Source: Porticoccaceae bacterium
GTDB taxonomy: Bacteria; Pseudomonadota; Gammaproteobacteria; Pseudomonadales; Porticoccaceae
Direction: 5' to 3'
Length of the DNA stretch: 6,943 bases
Assembly (NCBI GenBank): GCA_019090225.1
Contig: JAHRWI010000073.1
Span: 1-6,943, forward strand
The position numbers and the translations under genes are program-made. Positions 6,615 through 6,943 of the stretch are shown piece after piece. Position 1 is the first letter of the stretch; each line of letters starts with the position of its first letter. The notes below the pieces were generated by a model. It searched no databases. It saw only the letters and a program-made list of their open reading frames with translations, and had not been told where the DNA came from.

Positions 6615-6943
6615 ATGGATTATGACGTCGTTATCATCGGTGCCGGGCCAGCCGGTTGTGTGGCTGCGGCCCTGTTGCACGCAAAAGGCCATCGCGTACA
6701 TATGATTGAACGAGATCACTTCCCTCGTTTTTCGATCGGTGAAAGCCTGCTGCCCCAATGTATGGAGTTTTTAGCAGAAGCCAATTTGCTCGACGCAGTA
6801 CACGCCGCCGCGAGTAGCTGCCATTTTCAATTTAAACACGGTGCCGCTTTTGTGCGCCGCGACAAATACTCTGATTTTGACTTTCGTGAAAAATTCTCAG
6901 CGGGCTGGGGAACCACCTATCAGGTGCTGCGCGCACCTTTCGA
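6615..6943 (+). CDS. FAD-dependent oxidoreductase, halogenase-like (3' truncated by window edge)
   Basis: The frame is open from ATG 6615 to the window end, giving 109 complete codons. The N-terminus is a Rossmann FAD-binding fold: VVIIGAGPAGCVAA (residues 5-18) contains G-x-G-x-x-G, and E32 at the end of the second strand (MIERD) would bind the ribose. FPRFSIGESLLP (36-47) carries the G-E-S motif shared by flavin-dependent halogenases and geranylgeranyl-reductase-like enzymes. FQFKHGAAF (71-79) resembles the F-x-x-K-x-G-A-x-F segment of phenol/pyrrole-type halogenases; Lys74 may be the conserved lysine. The fragment ends in YQVLRAPF (102-109), a common family element. The halogenase-specific W-x-W-x-I-P motif would lie beyond the edge, so halogenation cannot be claimed. 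Aryl polyene-type clusters usually carry such an oxidoreductase after the MMPL gene, and brominated aryl polyenes (xanthomonadins) exist. The start follows the exporter stop by 11 bases, so it is in the same operon. Confidence 0.85.
   Translation, partial: MDYDVVIIGAGPAGCVAAALLHAKGHRVHMIERDHFPRFSIGESLLPQCMEFLAEANLLDAVHAAASSCHFQFKHGAAFVRRDKYSDFDFREKFSAGWGTTYQVLRAPF

Overview
The window looks like the middle of an aryl polyene (APE)-type pigment/lipid biosynthesis locus from a Gram-negative bacterium, most likely a gammaproteobacterium. The inference rests on gene content and order: family-2 glycosyltransferase, LpxL/HtrB-type acyltransferase, HAL/PAL/TAL-type ammonia lyase, hotdog thioesterase, LolA-like periplasmic carrier, MMPL/RND-type exporter, and a flavin-dependent oxidoreductase resembling halogenases. 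This is the recurrent central block of APE, xanthomonadin-like and related clusters. The carrier, the acyltransferase and the secreted signal sequence all require an outer membrane. Genus cannot be fixed from the sequence. Base composition is close to balanced and looks uniform across the genes, so I see no sign of a recent foreign insertion.

Layout: all genes are on the + strand and there is no tRNA, rRNA, IS element or CRISPR array. Positions 1-423 hold the C-terminal part of the glycosyltransferase, followed after 2 bases by the acyltransferase (426-1358). A 159-base gap (1359-1517) is the only long break; it carries a 17-base palindrome with a perfect TATAAT inside it and may hold an internal promoter. 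The ammonia lyase (1518-3062), thioesterase (3055-3462) and LolA-like protein (3459-4139) overlap each other by 8 and 4 bases, so they are probably translationally coupled. A 64-base gap with a 12-base tandem repeat precedes the 799-residue exporter (4204-6603). The flavoprotein begins at 6615 behind a strong Shine-Dalgarno sequence and runs off the right edge.

Proposed joint function (inference from families and context): the ammonia lyase supplies or modifies an aryl acid (cinnamate- or coumarate-like), the thioesterase hydrolyses acyl- or aryl-thioesters, and the polyene chain itself would be made by ketosynthases, dehydratases, a ketoreductase and acyl carrier proteins encoded outside this window. 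The glycosyltransferase and acyltransferase would build the lipid anchor, while the MMPL exporter and LolA-like carrier would move the lipid-like product to the outer membrane. The locus type is known. The most notable detail is the active-site signature of the ammonia lyase: it has the Asn-Gln pair of Phe/Tyr lyases instead of the Gln-Glu of true histidine lyases, together with an unusual Phe-His selectivity pair.
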